Positions 6,259-6,610 of a DNA stretch of 6,610 bases are shown here, piece by piece (the stretch's first letter is position 1; each line of letters begins with the position of its first letter). The position numbers and the translations under genes are program-made. The notes beneath the pieces are model-generated. The model was not told where the DNA came from, did not search any database, and saw only the letters and a list, made by a program, of their open reading frames with translations. Source of the stretch: CAZLLV01 sp964560325 (GTDB lineage: Bacteria; Acidobacteriota; Thermoanaerobaculia; Multivoradales; DATKCC01). The DNA lies in contig CAZLLV010000383.1 of assembly GCA_964560325.1 (NCBI GenBank), positions 1 to 6,610 of the forward strand, written 5' to 3'.

Positions 6259-6330
6259 TCAGTCTTCGCGCCGGGCGAGGCGCAGGGTCAGCGCTCCGAG
6301 GCCGAGGGCGGCGAGGGCGAGGCACTCCAT
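6259..6330 (-). CDS. Possible 23-residue hydrophobic peptide or remnant of a sorting tail
   Basis: A minus-strand ATG at 6330 opens a 23-residue frame ending at TGA 6259: MECL, then ALAALGLGALTL, then RLARRED. A hydrophobic helix followed by a basic cluster is how PEP-CTERM/IPTL-type C-terminal sorting tails look, but no PEP or PTLSEW motif is present. Third codon positions are almost all G or C. There is no Shine-Dalgarno. The same frame is open further upstream without stops to beyond 6420, across the inverted repeat, with poorly protein-like sequence. It lies 88 bp downstream of the partial gene at 6419 on the same strand. It may be a small membrane peptide, a decayed gene end, or chance. 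Confidence 0.22.
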   Translation of the reverse strand: MECLALAALGLGALTLRLARRED

Positions 6331-6361
6331 CGTGTGAGGGTGCCCGGACGCGCTCCCGCTC

Positions 6362-6417
6362 CGCGGCCACCCGGGATCAGGTGGCGATCCTGTTGAACTT
6401 CGTCTCCGGTGGCCGCG
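6362..6417. terminator. Nested inverted repeat between convergent genes, possible bidirectional terminator
   Basis: A perfect 10-bp inverted repeat (cgcggccacc, 6362-6371, with ggtggccgcg, 6408-6417) encloses 36 nt. Inside that loop a second 5-bp stem (ggatc, 6374-6378, with gatcc, 6386-6390) forms with a 7-nt loop. The outer repeat starts 1 nt after the stop codon (6419-6421) of the right-hand partial minus-strand gene. It also lies about 105 bp beyond the stop of the plus-strand regulator, so it separates two convergent genes. No T run follows on either strand, so intrinsic termination is not assured; 3'-end RNA stabilisation is an alternative. Confidence 0.4.
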
Positions 6418-6418
6418 C

Positions 6419-6610
6419 TCAGGTCACGGGAAGGCTCTCTTCGTGGATACCGCCTTCGACCATCGCCCGCAGGTGGGGATGGGCGTCGAGGTACTCCGCC
6501 GCCATCGCGCGGTGCCGGGGGTTGAGCGACAGGGCATAGAGATGCGCCTGCCGCGGATCGGCGACGATCGGATCGTCCCACCGCTCGAGGACGGCGGTGA
6601 CGAAGCCCTT
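6419..6610 (-). CDS. C-terminal 63 residues of an unrecognised protein, partial: N-terminus beyond right edge
   Basis: A minus-strand frame is open from the right edge to TGA at 6419-6421. The visible product contains VTAVLERWDDPIVADPRQA, HLYALSLNPRHRAMAAEYLD and HPHLRAMVEGGIHEESLPVT at the end. It reads like a soluble, helix-rich C-terminus with GC-rich third codon positions and a natural ending. No membrane segment, cysteine or catalytic motif is visible, and I do not recognise the family. It converges on the plus-strand regulator, with the nested inverted repeat directly after its stop. Confidence 0.7.
   Translation of the reverse strand, partial: KGFVTAVLERWDDPIVADPRQAHLYALSLNPRHRAMAAEYLDAHPHLRAMVEGGIHEESLPVT

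Noticed and set aside
6268..6283. 5-bp hairpin (gcgcc/ggcgc) after the TPR regulator stop as a terminator
   Set aside because: Too short to stand out in GC-rich DNA and has no T run.
5099..6539. Long Arg/Gly/Pro-rich open frames on both strands across the TPR regulator
   Set aside because: High-GC shadows; the winged-helix/TPR frame accounts for the coding signal.

Overview
This is a GC-rich bacterial window of about 70% G+C, with codon third positions almost all G or C in the real genes. Two genes point to Acidobacteriota, possibly a Thermoanaerobaculia-like lineage: a secreted protein with the 'VWFA-related Acidobacterial domain' architecture, and a CadC-like regulator with an OmpR-type winged helix, one membrane helix and TPR repeats. 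The taxonomic call is inference from gene families; there is no rRNA or marker gene here.

Layout, left to right. (1) 1-1308, minus strand: an exported di-heme oxidoreductase (DHOR / DUF1111 family), cut by the left edge so its C-terminus is missing. (2) 1418-2137, minus: a Crp/Fnr-family regulator 109 bp upstream of the di-heme gene on the same strand. (3) 2138-2418: a non-coding stretch with a G-run block (possible G-quadruplex) and a perfect 13-bp hairpin. (4) 2419-2535, minus: a possible 38-residue ORF ending 19 bp before that hairpin. (5) 2623-4512, minus: a secreted VWFA-related protein. (6) 4513-4692: divergent intergenic region. (7) 4693-6255, plus: the winged-helix/TPR membrane regulator. 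(8) 6256-6418: convergent intergenic region with a nested inverted repeat and a possible 23-residue hydrophobic peptide ORF. (9) 6419-6610, minus: the last 63 residues of an unrecognised protein, cut by the right edge.

There seem to be two functional groups. Left: a Crp/Fnr regulator followed by a periplasmic di-heme protein, suggesting redox- or effector-responsive control of an electron-transfer or peroxidase-like activity. Centre-right: a divergently transcribed pair made of a secreted VWA protein and a membrane-spanning one-component regulator whose TPR domain should lie outside the cytoplasm. The divergent promoter region makes it plausible that the regulator controls itself and the VWA gene.

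I see no tRNA, rRNA, CRISPR array, IS element or phage gene. The observations most worth checking are an apparent +1 reading-frame continuation at the 3' end of the VWA gene, the 38-residue ORF with its hairpin, and the hydrophobic-plus-arginine peptide ORF that resembles a detached C-terminal sorting tail.
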